From Zhengella mangrovi (lineage in GTDB: Bacteria; Pseudomonadota; Alphaproteobacteria; Rhizobiales; Rhizobiaceae), in the NCBI RefSeq assembly GCF_002727065.1, contig NZ_PDVP01000016.1, forward strand, positions 56,529 through 120,528: 64,000 nt of DNA, in the 5' to 3' direction. Numbering within the stretch: position 1 is the stretch's first letter; every line of letters starts with the position of its first letter. Made by a program: the position numbers and the translations under genes. Below the pieces are notes generated by a model. It did not search any database, had not been told where the DNA came from, and saw only the letters and a list, made by a program, of their open reading frames with translations. Positions 30,794 through 39,507 of this stretch are shown here, in pieces.

Positions 30794-31567
30794 ATGGAAA
30801 AGACCCCCGCGCTGCGCTTTTCAGGCGCCGGCCAGATCTTCGATACGGCATCGGGTACGCTTGAGGCGTTGCGCGGGGTCGACATGACAGTCGGCCGCCA
30901 CGAGTTCGTGGCGGTCCTCGGCCCCTCGGGCTGCGGCAAGTCCACGCTGCTGCGCCTGACGGCCGGGCTCCTGGCCCCGACGTCCGGCACGGTCGAGGTT
31001 TTCGGCCTTCCGGTCGACGGCCCGCGCGACGACGTCGGGATCGTCTTCCAGAAGCCGACGCTGCTGCCCTGGGCGACCATCGAGGACAATGTCGTCTTCC
31101 CGATCCGCCACAAGCAGGGCCGCGTCGGGGTCGAGGACCGGGCCCGGGCGCGCGACCTTCTCGAGATGGTCGGGCTGAAGGGTTTCGAACGCCGCCTGCC
31201 CAACGAACTGTCCGGCGGCATGCAGCAGCGCGTTGGCATCGCCCGCGCCCTCCTGCTCGACCCGGATATCCTGCTCATGGACGAGCCGTTTTCGGCCCTC
31301 GATGCCCTGACCCGCGAGGAAATGGGTTTCGAACTGCTCCGCATCTGGCAGGAGCGCCCGAAAACCGTGCTCTTCATCACCCATTCCATTTCCGAGGCCG
31401 TCCTCCTGGCCGACCGCGTGCTCGTCATGAGCGAGCGGCCCGGTCGGATCATCGAGGACCTGCCCGTCCCCCTGCCCCGGCCGCGTACGGTCGAAACCAC
31501 GTCGTCAAAGGTGATGCATGACTTCTCCGGCCATCTCCGCAGCCTCCTCCTCAAGCGCGCGGCCTGA
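30794..31567 (+). CDS. ABC transporter ATP-binding protein (SsuB/TauB family)
   Basis: This is a 257-aa ATPase: Walker [11 protein letters not shown]-loop FQKPTLLPW, signature LSGGMQQRV, Walker B LLMDEPFSALD, and switch His (FITHSISEAV). It is seven bases downstream of the binding-protein gene. Its 3' end overlaps the permease start by 50 bases if the first ATG of the permease is used. Confidence 0.93.
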   Translation: MEKTPALRFSGAGQIFDTASGTLEALRGVDMTVGRHEFVAVLGPSGCGKSTLLRLTAGLLAPTSGTVEVFGLPVDGPRDDVGIVFQKPTLLPWATIEDNVVFPIRHKQGRVGVEDRARARDLLEMVGLKGFERRLPNELSGGMQQRVGIARALLLDPDILLMDEPFSALDALTREEMGFELLRIWQERPKTVLFITHSISEAVLLADRVLVMSERPGRIIEDLPVPLPRPRTVETTSSKVMHDFSGHLRSLLLKRAA

Positions 31568-32363
31568 GCGCACCGTGGCTGAGCCGGCCCTCTGGAAGCG
31601 CCTCGCCGCCTCGCCCGTCTTCCGGCCCGCGGCGACCTTCCTCGTCATCCTGCTCGTCTGGGAAGGCGCGACGCGGCTGTTCGCCATTCCCTCCTTCGTG
31701 CTGCCGGCCCCGAGCCGTATCGCAGAGGGTTTTTCCTCCATCCCGCCCGGCCGCTGGCTGGAGCATGTCTGGGCAACGCTGCGGGTCGCCCTCGTCGGCT
31801 ATGCCGTCTCGATCCTTGTCTCGCTGCCCATCGCCATGGCGCTGACGCGGTCGAAGTTCATGTCGGACAGCTTCTATCCGCTCCTCGTCGTCATACAGTC
31901 GACGCCGGTTGTCGCCATCGCGCCCATCATCATCGTCGCGCTGGGCTCCGGCGACGCACCGCGCATCGTCATCACCTTCCTCATCACCTTCTTCCCGCTG
32001 GTCGTTTCCATGACCACGGGCATGCTGGCGACACCGTCCGAACTGATCGAGCTGTCACGGTCCCTGCGTGCGCCCGCCTGGCGCGAGTTCACCCATATCC
32101 GCATTCCCTACGCCATTCCCTATATCTTCTCCGGCCTGAAGATCTCCATCACCCTGTCGGTCATCGGCGCGGTGGTGGCCGAGTTCGTGGCCGCCGACAA
32201 GGGCATCGGCTTCTTCATCCAGTTCTCGACCTCCATGTTCCAGGTACCGCAGGCCTGGGCCGGGCTGGCCATCCTGGTCGTCATGTCGCTGACGCTGTTC
32301 CAGTCCGTCTCCATGGCGCAGCGCCTGTTCTTCCCCTGGAGCCTGCCCAAGGGGTCGCGATGA
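31518..32363 (+). CDS. ABC transporter permease (SsuC/TauC family)
   Basis: This is a 281-aa permease with about six membrane segments and an EAA-type loop (SRSLRAPAWREFTHIRIPYA). The first ATG (31518) lies inside the ATPase gene; a GTG at 31575, just after the ATPase stop, is an alternative that removes a Ser-rich tail of 19 residues. It overlaps the next gene by four bases (ATGA). Confidence 0.9.
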   Translation: MTSPAISAASSSSARPERTVAEPALWKRLAASPVFRPAATFLVILLVWEGATRLFAIPSFVLPAPSRIAEGFSSIPPGRWLEHVWATLRVALVGYAVSILVSLPIAMALTRSKFMSDSFYPLLVVIQSTPVVAIAPIIIVALGSGDAPRIVITFLITFFPLVVSMTTGMLATPSELIELSRSLRAPAWREFTHIRIPYAIPYIFSGLKISITLSVIGAVVAEFVAADKGIGFFIQFSTSMFQVPQAWAGLAILVVMSLTLFQSVSMAQRLFFPWSLPKGSR

Positions 32364-33727
32364 CGGACTTCCTCATCGTCAACGCCGACGCGATCCTGAC
32401 CGGGCTGACCGGACCGGCCGCGCGCGCGTCCGGCGCCGTGCGGGTGCGCGGCGGGCGGATCGCCGCGGTCGGCGACCTCGCCCCCGAGCCCGGCGAGCGC
32501 ACCGTCGACGCGTCCGGCTGCGTGGTTGCGCCCGGTCTCGTCAACACCCACCACCACCTCTTCCAGTCGATCATGAAAGCGGTGCCGGCCGGCATGAACG
32601 AGGCGCTGGCTGCCTGGCTGCGCCTCGTACCCTACACCTACTGGGATCGCCTGACCGGCCCGTTGATGGAGACCGCGGCCAGGGTCGGCATGGCCGAACT
32701 GGTGCTGTCCGGCGCGACCACCATCGCCGACCACCACTATTTCTATTCCGACCGCTACGATTTCGATCCCGGCGAGATCCTCTTCGACATGGCCGACCGG
32801 TTCGGCATCCGCTTCGTGCTCTGCCGCGGTGGCGCGACCAAGGCACGCGCTTTCGACAGCGCCGAGATAACGCCGCTCCCGACCGAGCCGCTCGACGCCA
32901 TGATCGCAGCGGTCGAACGCGATGCGAAACGCTGGAACGATCCCGCCCCCGACGCCATGCGCCGCGTCGTCATGGCGCCGACGACACCGACCTTCTCGCT
33001 GCACGAGCCCGAGTTGAAGGAGATCGCTTCGGCCGCCCGCGCCATGGGGCTGCGGCTTCACAGCCACCTGTCGGAGAACATGGACTACGTCGATCACACC
33101 ACGGAGTTCTATGGCAAGCGCCCGGTCGAATGGCTCGCCGGCCACGACTGGCTCGGCCCCGATGTCTGGTTCGCCCACCTGGTCGAATGCACGCCGGACG
33201 AGGTCAAACTGCTCGCCGAGACCGGCACCGGCATGGCCCATTGCCCGCAGGCCAATGCCCGGCTCGGCTCGGGCGTGGCACCGGCCGACCTTCTTCACGC
33301 CCTTGGCGGAACCGTCTCGCTGGCCGTCGACGGTGCGGCCGCCAACGAGGCCGCCGACATGGCGTCGACCCTCTATGCCGCCTTCTCGGTTCACCGTGCC
33401 GCCAAGGGCGTCACCGCCACGACCGCCGAAACGGTCATGCACTGGGCGACGGCCGGCGGTGCCAGGGTGCTCGGCCTTGACGCCATCGGCACGCTGGAGC
33501 CGGGCAAGGCCGCCGATATCGTGCTCTTCGATCTCAATGCCCCGCGCTACTTCGGCCAGCACGACCGGGCCATCGCCCCGGTCATCTCCGGCGGCGACAT
33601 GCGCGTGCGCCACAGTTTCGTTGGCGGCAGGCCTCTGGTCGAGAACGGGCGGGTTCCCTGGCTTGACCTCGATGCGCTCGGTGCCGAGGCGCTCGCTGCC
33701 GTCCGCGCCATCGCAACACGACCATAG
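32360..33727 (+). CDS. COG0402 amidohydrolase/deaminase (purine or pterin type)
   Basis: This is a 455-aa metal-dependent amidohydrolase with NTHHHLFQS (zinc His pair), HSHLSENMDYVDH, FAHLVECT, AHCPQANARLGSG and AVDGAAANEA, the zinc-binding and catalytic positions of the ATZ/TRZ-8-oxoguanine-deaminase branch. It is related to, but clearly different from, the 8-oxoguanine deaminase at 26828. The substrate could be another aminopurine, isoxanthopterin-type pterin or a ring-opened intermediate. It is coupled to the permease gene, so it probably acts on the imported compound. Confidence 0.85.
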   Translation: MTDFLIVNADAILTGLTGPAARASGAVRVRGGRIAAVGDLAPEPGERTVDASGCVVAPGLVNTHHHLFQSIMKAVPAGMNEALAAWLRLVPYTYWDRLTGPLMETAARVGMAELVLSGATTIADHHYFYSDRYDFDPGEILFDMADRFGIRFVLCRGGATKARAFDSAEITPLPTEPLDAMIAAVERDAKRWNDPAPDAMRRVVMAPTTPTFSLHEPELKEIASAARAMGLRLHSHLSENMDYVDHTTEFYGKRPVEWLAGHDWLGPDVWFAHLVECTPDEVKLLAETGTGMAHCPQANARLGSGVAPADLLHALGGTVSLAVDGAAANEAADMASTLYAAFSVHRAAKGVTATTAETVMHWATAGGARVLGLDAIGTLEPGKAADIVLFDLNAPRYFGQHDRAIAPVISGGDMRVRHSFVGGRPLVENGRVPWLDLDALGAEALAAVRAIATRP

Positions 33728-33885
33728 GAGAAAGGGGATCATCGCCGGGGCCCGTCCCGCCCGCCGACAACCATGACAGGGAGTATAAGCAGTCAACGCT
33801 TCCGGCCGCAGGGCCGGGACGCCGGTCATTGCTCCTTTTTGCTTCACGCGGCCGCCGGACGGCGCCGCAATAGAGATCTGGAGAC
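33728..33885 (+). promoter_or_regulatory. Structured leader before the second 2OG dioxygenase
   Basis: The 158-bp gap contains two strong hairpins. CCGGCC-GCAG-GGCCGG (about 33804-33819) lies inside a wider pairing (GGAG/AGCA with TGCTCC) that is followed by TTTTT. GCGGC-C-GCC-GGAC-GGC-GCCGC (about 33849-33869) lies directly before the ribosome-binding region. The first may be the terminator of the transporter operon or part of an attenuator. The second could mask the start of translation. The bases around CCGGGAC and CATTGCTCC echo the leader at 29589, but I cannot show that they are related. Confidence 0.4.
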
Positions 33886-34884
33886 ATGAACATGCAGACC
33901 GCACCCAAACAGGACTACAGCCTTGCCGAACTGAACAAGGAAGCCACCATCGGCGGCATCGGCACCACCGTGATCCGTGACGTGCCGAAAATCGACCTGT
34001 CGGATTTCGCCCGCCGCAAGCAGGAGATCGCCGACCAGCTCTGGGCCGCCTCCGTGGATATCGGCTTCTTCCAGCTCGTCAACCACGGCATTCCGCAGGC
34101 CCAGATCGACGAGGCCTTCGACATGACCGCGAAGTTCTTCGACCTGCCGATGGCGTCGAAGGAGAAGATGCCGCTGCTCAAGGGCACCAATTCCGGCTGG
34201 GAATACAAGGCGCAGGTGCGCCCTTCCACCGGTACGGCCGACAACAAGGAAAGCTACCAGATCACCCTGCCGCGCATGGCCAGTCTCTGGCCGGATTCGC
34301 ATGAATTGCCCGGTTTCAAGGCCATTATGCTCGCCTTCGAACGGGCCAACTGGGCGCTGGGCATGAAGGTGCTGTCCTGCTTCGCTCTCAAGCTCGGCTT
34401 CCACGAGGACTTCTTCACCGAGGCCCATGACCCGATGAGCCCCGAGTACCAGTCCACCCTTCGGCTGCTGCACTACCTGCCGATGGAGGACGCCAAGCCG
34501 GAAGACTTCACCGGCTGGAGGGCCGGCGCCCATTCCGATTTCGACTGCCTGACCATCCTGCACCAGAAGGTGGGTCAGGGCGGACTCCAGGTCTGTCCCG
34601 GCAAGGACCATGACACCCATGCCTGGACGGATGTCGAGCCCGCCGAAGGCGTCATCACCTGCAACATCGGTGACATGCTGATGCGCTGGAGCGACGACCA
34701 GCTTCAATCGACCCTGCACCGCGTGCGCATGCCCCGCGCCGATGAATATCTCGGCCCGCGCTACTCGCTGCCCTTTTTCTGCCAGGCCAACAAGGACGCG
34801 GTCATCCAGGGTCCGAAGAAGACCTACCCGCCGATCACGGCCCACGACTACCTGCAGGAGCGGATTCGCGCCAACGCGCTCTAG
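33886..34884 (+). CDS. 2-oxoglutarate/Fe(II)-dependent dioxygenase, isopenicillin-N-synthase-like (copy 2)
   Basis: This is a 332-aa enzyme and the most divergent of the three in the window. The N-terminal DIOX_N segment (DIGFFQLVNHGI) is followed by the core with iron ligands in GAHSDFDCLTIL (His, Asp) and STLHRVRM (His). The 2OG Arg is in GPRYSLPFF. GGAG sits 6 bases before the ATG. It follows a COG0402 deaminase and precedes a 53-bp repeat array. Substrate unknown; an oxopurine or ureide is suggested by its neighbours. Relatives include ethylene-forming-enzyme-like proteins, so guanidine-type chemistry is an alternative. Confidence 0.85.
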   Translation: MNMQTAPKQDYSLAELNKEATIGGIGTTVIRDVPKIDLSDFARRKQEIADQLWAASVDIGFFQLVNHGIPQAQIDEAFDMTAKFFDLPMASKEKMPLLKGTNSGWEYKAQVRPSTGTADNKESYQITLPRMASLWPDSHELPGFKAIMLAFERANWALGMKVLSCFALKLGFHEDFFTEAHDPMSPEYQSTLRLLHYLPMEDAKPEDFTGWRAGAHSDFDCLTILHQKVGQGGLQVCPGKDHDTHAWTDVEPAEGVITCNIGDMLMRWSDDQLQSTLHRVRMPRADEYLGPRYSLPFFCQANKDAVIQGPKKTYPPITAHDYLQERIRANAL

Positions 34885-34888
34885 CATT

Positions 34889-35140
34889 TTGCAGCCAGGC
34901 GGGAACGCCTGGCGTTGCACAAATGCGGCTGGAAACCCGTTTTGCAGCCAGGCGGAAACGCCTGGCGTCGCACAAATGCGGCCGGGAACCCGTATTGCAG
35001 CCAGGCGGAAACGCCTGGCGTCGCACAAATGCCTCCGGGAACCCGTTTGCAGCCAGGCGGGAACGCCTGGCGTTGCACAAATGCGGCTGGAAACCCGTAT
35101 TGCAGCCAGGCGGAAACGCCTTGCACCGCATTGATGCGGA
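34889..35140. repeat. 53-bp tandem repeat, five copies with an internal hairpin
   Basis: TTGCAGCCAGGCG recurs with its G at 34891, 34944, 34997, 35049 and 35102 (spacing 53, 53, 52, 53). Each unit holds CCAGGCG-GGAA-CGCCTGG (for example 34895-34912), a 7-bp stem with a four-base GNAA-like loop, followed by CGTTGCACAAATGCG and GGCTGGAAACCCGT. The last copy is degenerate. The array fills the gap between two convergent genes and begins five bases after a stop codon, so it may serve as a bidirectional termination or mRNA-protection region. There are no unique spacers, hence it is not a CRISPR. Confidence 0.88.
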
Positions 35141-35200
35141 AAGCGGGGAGCGGCGAGGCTTTCCCGGGATGCCGCCGCTCCTCCGGGCGGTTCGCCGCGA

Positions 35201-35944
35201 TCAGTCTCCCTTCAGCCAGGGGATGAGCACGGCAGCCAGCTTTCCCGGCTGGCTGACATGCGGCGCGTGGCCGGCATCCAGCGCCACGCGCATGGCGCCC
35301 GGCACGAGGTCCTGCATCCGCCGCTGCATTTCCGGTGTCACCGACAGGTCGCGACGGCATTCCACGTAGAGCCGGGGAATGCGCCCGAAGCGCTCCGCCG
35401 TCCACCAGGCCGCCAAGGCCCGGCCGTTCTCGCCTTGAGGCGTCAGCCTTCCGGCAAGGTCCAGTGCCTCGTCGGACGCGATGTCGTTGAGAAAGATGTC
35501 CGCGCCGGCCCGGGCCGGCACCGCGCTGACCAGCCCCGGCCTGGGCCATTCCAGGAAGGGCCCGATACCGAGCAGGCCCCGTTCCATGGCCCGTTCCCGG
35601 CGCAAGAGGTCGCCGAACGTCATGCCGGACGGCAGCATCATGCCGGCGAGGTAGGCAACGCGCGACACGGCATCGGGATGCCGCTCGGCAAAGGCCGTCG
35701 CCACGATGCCGCCGCCGGAATGGCCGACCAGGCTCGCCCGTCCGCCGAGCTTTGCCAGCACGCCGTCGAGGTGATCGAGATAGAGCGAGAGGCTGGCCCG
35801 CTCCGGGTCCGTTCCATCGGCGCCGTTGCCGGGCAGGTCGACGGCTGCCGCCGTCAGGCCCGCCGCCTCAAGGCGCGGCAGCAATCGCGACCAGACCCAG
35901 CTTCCCTGCCAGGCCCCGTGAATGAGAATGACCGGATCCGTCAT
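35201..35944 (-). CDS. Alpha/beta hydrolase (esterase/lactonase-like)
   Basis: This is a 247-aa alpha/beta hydrolase of the family that includes plant methyl-esterases and many bacterial carboxyl-ester hydrolases. The start VILIHGAWQGSWVW carries the oxyanion-hole HG. The nucleophile elbow is VGHSGGG (Ser), and the C-terminal DAGHAPHVSQP supplies the catalytic His. It is the last gene of the molybdoenzyme operon, four bases from the third 2OG dioxygenase. It may hydrolyse the dioxygenase product. Substrate unknown. Confidence 0.82.
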   Translation of the reverse strand: MTDPVILIHGAWQGSWVWSRLLPRLEAAGLTAAAVDLPGNGADGTDPERASLSLYLDHLDGVLAKLGGRASLVGHSGGGIVATAFAERHPDAVSRVAYLAGMMLPSGMTFGDLLRRERAMERGLLGIGPFLEWPRPGLVSAVPARAGADIFLNDIASDEALDLAGRLTPQGENGRALAAWWTAERFGRIPRLYVECRRDLSVTPEMQRRMQDLVPGAMRVALDAGHAPHVSQPGKLAAVLIPWLKGD

Positions 35945-35947
35945 GCG

Positions 35948-36934
35948 TCACGCCGCGTAGGTCTTGCGGTACATGGCCATGAGGTGGTCCTCCACCCGGA
36001 TCGGCGGGTATTTCGGCGCTTCCCCCGCCGCCAGGCAGGTCGGAATGCAGGCGACCTCGAAATCCGGGTTGCCGGAATAGAAGAACGGCACCGAGTAGCG
36101 CTCGCGCCCCGAGGTGTTGATCACCCGGTGCAGCGTCGAGCGGTAGCGGTCGTTGGTCCAGCGCGCGATCATGTCGCCGAGATTGACGACGAAGGCACCC
36201 GGAACCGGCGGCGCGTCGATCCAGCGCTCGTCGTCCTTGTCCCAGACCTGCAGCCCGCCGTTGTCATCCTGTGCCAGCAGCGTCAGCCCGCCGAAATCGG
36301 TATGGGCGCCGGCCCCCAGCAGGTCCTCGCCGGCCTGCGGCGGGTGCGGCGGATAATGCAGCAGGCGCAGGATGGCCAGCGGATCGCGGCAGAACCCCGC
36401 GAAATGATCCTCGGGCAGGTCGAGCGACAGCGCGAGGCCGCACATCAGCCGTTCCGATAAGTCGAGCAGCGCCGCGAACCACGCGTTCATCACCGGCTTG
36501 AAGGCCGGCAGGTCGACCGGCCACTGGTTCGGACCGCGGTTGAACCGTCGCGACACGACCCGCGGATCGTCCTCAGGCAGTTCCAGGCCGATGTAGTAGC
36601 CCTCCTTCAGGTCGGGCTTCGCACCGGCCTGCAGCGTCTGCCCGCCGAGCACCTCGTAGCCGCGGTTGCAGAAGGAGCCGGACTTGTCGACCGCCATCTT
36701 GGCGGCCAGCGGCTGCTCAAAGAGGCGCCGGCTCTCCGCGAAGACCGCCTCCCTCAGGCCGTCGGGGATGCCGTGGCCGACGCAGTAGAGAAAGCCGGAA
36801 GCGAGGCAGGCCTCGCGGATTTCGCCGCCGACCGCGCGTCGCTTCGCGGGATCGGAAGATGACAGGTTTGAAACGTCGATGATCGGCAAGGCGGCACCTG
36901 CCGCCGCTGGCATTGGCTGTTCTGCCCGTTCCAT
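35948..36934 (-). CDS. 2-oxoglutarate/Fe(II)-dependent dioxygenase, isopenicillin-N-synthase-like (copy 3)
   Basis: This is a 328-aa enzyme, similar to copy 1 (shared GDxxxRWTNDxYxSTxHRV and ACxPTC). Iron ligands: GAHTDFGGLTLL (His, Asp) and STLHRVI (His). The 2OG Arg is in GRERYSVPFF. The ATG at 36934 has GGAG 9 bases upstream; a longer TTG start at 36985 is less likely. It lies between a MoaD-like gene and an esterase-like gene in the xanthine-dehydrogenase operon. This co-localisation suggests it acts on the hydroxylated heterocycle made by the molybdoenzyme. Confidence 0.85.
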   Translation of the reverse strand: MERAEQPMPAAAGAALPIIDVSNLSSSDPAKRRAVGGEIREACLASGFLYCVGHGIPDGLREAVFAESRRLFEQPLAAKMAVDKSGSFCNRGYEVLGGQTLQAGAKPDLKEGYYIGLELPEDDPRVVSRRFNRGPNQWPVDLPAFKPVMNAWFAALLDLSERLMCGLALSLDLPEDHFAGFCRDPLAILRLLHYPPHPPQAGEDLLGAGAHTDFGGLTLLAQDDNGGLQVWDKDDERWIDAPPVPGAFVVNLGDMIARWTNDRYRSTLHRVINTSGRERYSVPFFYSGNPDFEVACIPTCLAAGEAPKYPPIRVEDHLMAMYRKTYAA

Positions 36935-37016
36935 AAGCACATGCTCCGGTTCTTCTGGTTCCGGAGTCAGGAAAGCAAGCTTCAAGCCAGACCGGCCCGT
37001 GCTCGGTCACGCCGTG

Positions 37017-37262
37017 TCAGCCACCCCTCATCTGTTGCAGGAGGTGGATCTCGTTGGCATCGCTGACCGGCAGGTGACGCCCGCCGGTCGTGATCTCGCC
37101 ATCGATGGCCACGGCAACGCCGCCCGCGATGATCGGTGCAAGGCCCGGATGCACCGCGACCAGCGCATCCAGCATCTGCCCCACCGTCGTCGCCTCGACG
37201 CTTACCACTTCCGCGCCGCCCGTGAGCCGGCGCAGGCCGGACCACAGGTGCACGTCAACCAT
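37017..37262 (-). CDS. MoaD/ThiS-like sulphur-carrier protein
   Basis: This is an 81-aa beta-grasp protein. It ends in Gly-Gly (LLQQMRGG), the thiocarboxylated tail of MoaD/ThiS proteins, and shows TVGQMLDAL and IDGEITTGGRHLPVSDANEIHLL, typical of the family. It overlaps the 3' end of the molybdenum-subunit gene by eight bases. It could be a dedicated sulphur donor for the cofactor of this enzyme, or a ubiquitin-like carrier acting on a neighbouring enzyme. No MoaE or MoeB partner is seen in the window. Confidence 0.75.
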   Translation of the reverse strand: MVDVHLWSGLRRLTGGAEVVSVEATTVGQMLDALVAVHPGLAPIIAGGVAVAIDGEITTGGRHLPVSDANEIHLLQQMRGG

Positions 37263-39507
37263 GCCGCGCCGCCTTCATGGCTGCGAGCAGCTTGGGCGGA
37301 TTGATGGGCAGGTGGCGCATGCGCACGCCGGTCGCCGCCTGGATGGCGCTGGCGATGGCCGGCAGCGGCGGCGTGATGCCGGTCTCGCCGACGCCGCGAA
37401 CGCCGTAGGGGTGGCCCGGGTTGGGCACTTCCACGATCACCGTGTCGATCATCGGCAGGTCCGAGGCCACCGGCACGCGGTAGTCGAGGAAGACCGGGTT
37501 CGCCAGGCGGCCCTTGTCGTCGTAGACATATTCCTCGTTCAGCGCCCAGCCGATGCCCTGTGCCGCGCCGCCCTGGTACTGGCCCTCCACGTAGGAGGGA
37601 TGGATGGCCCGGCCGGCATCCTGCACCACGAGATAGCGCAGGATCGTCGTGCGGCCCGTTTCCGGATCCACCTCGACGTCGACGACATGCGCGCCGAAGG
37701 ACGCGCCGACGCCGCCTGGCACCGATTCGTGGTGGCCCGAGATCGGCCCGCCCGTCGAGCCCATCTTCCTTGCGATCGTCTTGATGGTCATCGGCTCGAA
37801 CTGGCCGGCATTGTCACCGGCCGGAACGGCGGCGCCGTCCACCCAGGCCACTGCCTCCGGATCGATCCCCCAGTCCTTGGCGGCGCGCCGGCACATCTCC
37901 TTGATCGCCTGGTTGGCCGCTTCCACCGCCGCCTTGCCGGAGGCGAAGGTCGCGCGGCTGCCATGCGTCGGCTCGTTGACGCCGAGCGCCCCCGTTTCCA
38001 CCACGTTGACGCGCACGTCCTCGTAGGGAATGCCGAAGGTCTCCGCCGTCATCAGCGCGATCGAGGCGCGGCTGCCGCCGATGTCCGGCGTACCGACCGA
38101 CACCTGCACCGAGCCGTCTTCCGAGATCGCCAGCGACACCGAGGTTTCGCCGCCATGGTTGAACCAGTAGCCGGCGGCCACGCCGCGGCCCTGGTTCGGC
38201 CCGAGCGGCGCCGCCAGGTTGGGATGCCCCTTCGTCGCCTCGAGGACCTCGACCAGGCCGATGCTGCCGAACTTGGGTCCGTAGCTGGCGATATCCCCCT
38301 TCTCGACGGCGTTCTTCAGCCGCACCTCCAGCGGGTCCAGCTTGAGTTCGCGGCACATCTCGTCGATCAGGCTTTCCACCGCGAACGCGCCCATCGGCGA
38401 CCCAGGCGCGCGGTAGGCCGCGCATTTCGGGCGGTTGGCCAGCACGTCGTAACCGACATGCTGCACCGCCGGCAGCTTGTAGGGGGCAAAGGCGCAGTAG
38501 AGCGCCATGTCGACGGGCGAACCGGGGAAGGCGCCGCCCTGCATGCGGAACACCGCCTTGGCGGCCGTGATCGTCCCGTCCGCCTTCATGCCGATCCTGA
38601 CGTCCATGGAGGCAGAGGCCGTCGGCCCGGTGGCGCGCAGCACATCCGAGCGGCTCATGACGAGCTTGACCGGCCGGCCGCCGGCCTTGCGGCTGAGCGC
38701 CAGCGCCAGCGGCTCCATGAAGATCGTCGTCTTGCCGCCGAAGCCGCCGCCGATCTCCGACGGCGTCACGCGCAGCTGCGCGGTCTCCAGGCCGAGCACC
38801 GCCGTGCACATCCGCCGGATGAACCACTGGCCCTGCGTGCAGACCCACATCTCGCCCTTGCCGTCCTCGCCCAGCTGGCCGAGGCAGGCATGCGGCTCGA
38901 TGTAGCCCTGGTGCGTCGCCTCGGTCTTGTAGCTCCGCTCCATGACGAGGTCGGCGTCGCCGAAACCCGCCTCCACGTCGCCGCGGCCGAACTCCATGTA
39001 GCGCACCACGTTGGGCGGCATGCCTTCCGGCACCGACGCGTCGGCCGAACCCGGACGGATTGCCGGCGCGTCCGGCTTGATCGCGTCGTCGACATCGATG
39101 ACATGCGGCAGGATCTCGTAGTCCACCTCGATCAGCCGCGCCGCGTCCTGGGCGATCAGCGCCGAGGTCGCGGCCACGGCCGCCACGGCGTGGCCGTCAT
39201 AGAGCGCGACGTCGCCGGCCATGGTGTTTTCCTGCAGGTTCCAGTCCTCGCCGGTCAGCCCGGTCGGAAAGTCGGCCCGCGTGATTACCGCCTTGACGCC
39301 GGCCAGCGCCTCGGCCTTCGACGTGTCGATACGCCGGATCCGCGCATGCGCATGCGGGCTGCGAACGACCGCCGCCCAGAGCATGCCCGGGGCGGAGATG
39401 TCGGCGCCGTAGCGCGCCCGGCCGGTCACCTTGTCGAGGCCGTCGGGACGGTCCGGCCGGGTTCCGACCAGCTTGAATTCGCTGATGCGATCGATCTTGT
39501 TCATCAC
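37255..39507 (-). CDS. Xanthine-dehydrogenase-family molybdopterin-binding subunit
   Basis: This is a 750-aa large subunit. The N-terminal hammerhead domain (VTGRARYGADISAPGMLWA) is followed by the Mo-binding region with GGGFGGKT, YRAPGSPMGAFAVE and, near the C-terminus, RGVGETGITPP with the catalytic Glu. It hydroxylates an N-heterocycle or aldehyde; xanthine or hypoxanthine to urate fits the cluster, though nicotinate-like or other purine substrates remain possible. The start overlaps the Fe-S subunit stop by four bases. Confidence 0.9.
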   Translation of the reverse strand: MMNKIDRISEFKLVGTRPDRPDGLDKVTGRARYGADISAPGMLWAAVVRSPHAHARIRRIDTSKAEALAGVKAVITRADFPTGLTGEDWNLQENTMAGDVALYDGHAVAAVAATSALIAQDAARLIEVDYEILPHVIDVDDAIKPDAPAIRPGSADASVPEGMPPNVVRYMEFGRGDVEAGFGDADLVMERSYKTEATHQGYIEPHACLGQLGEDGKGEMWVCTQGQWFIRRMCTAVLGLETAQLRVTPSEIGGGFGGKTTIFMEPLALALSRKAGGRPVKLVMSRSDVLRATGPTASASMDVRIGMKADGTITAAKAVFRMQGGAFPGSPVDMALYCAFAPYKLPAVQHVGYDVLANRPKCAAYRAPGSPMGAFAVESLIDEMCRELKLDPLEVRLKNAVEKGDIASYGPKFGSIGLVEVLEATKGHPNLAAPLGPNQGRGVAAGYWFNHGGETSVSLAISEDGSVQVSVGTPDIGGSRASIALMTAETFGIPYEDVRVNVVETGALGVNEPTHGSRATFASGKAAVEAANQAIKEMCRRAAKDWGIDPEAVAWVDGAAVPAGDNAGQFEPMTIKTIARKMGSTGGPISGHHESVPGGVGASFGAHVVDVEVDPETGRTTILRYLVVQDAGRAIHPSYVEGQYQGGAAQGIGWALNEEYVYDDKGRLANPVFLDYRVPVASDLPMIDTVIVEVPNPGHPYGVRGVGETGITPPLPAIASAIQAATGVRMRHLPINPPKLLAAMKAARHG

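Noticed and set aside
32360..33727. Second COG0402 enzyme considered as another 8-oxoguanine deaminase or as AtzB
   Set aside because: It lacks the C-terminal LDELRFSG-type segment of 8-oxoguanine deaminase and differs around the zinc site; a specific name would be a guess.
34889..35140. Repeat array considered as a CRISPR
   Set aside because: The whole 53-bp unit is repeated; there are no variable spacers and no cas genes.
37017..37262. MoaD-like gene considered as housekeeping moaD
   Set aside because: No moaE or other cofactor synthesis gene is adjacent and it is embedded in a catabolic operon, so a dedicated role is more likely; the housekeeping symbol was not assigned.
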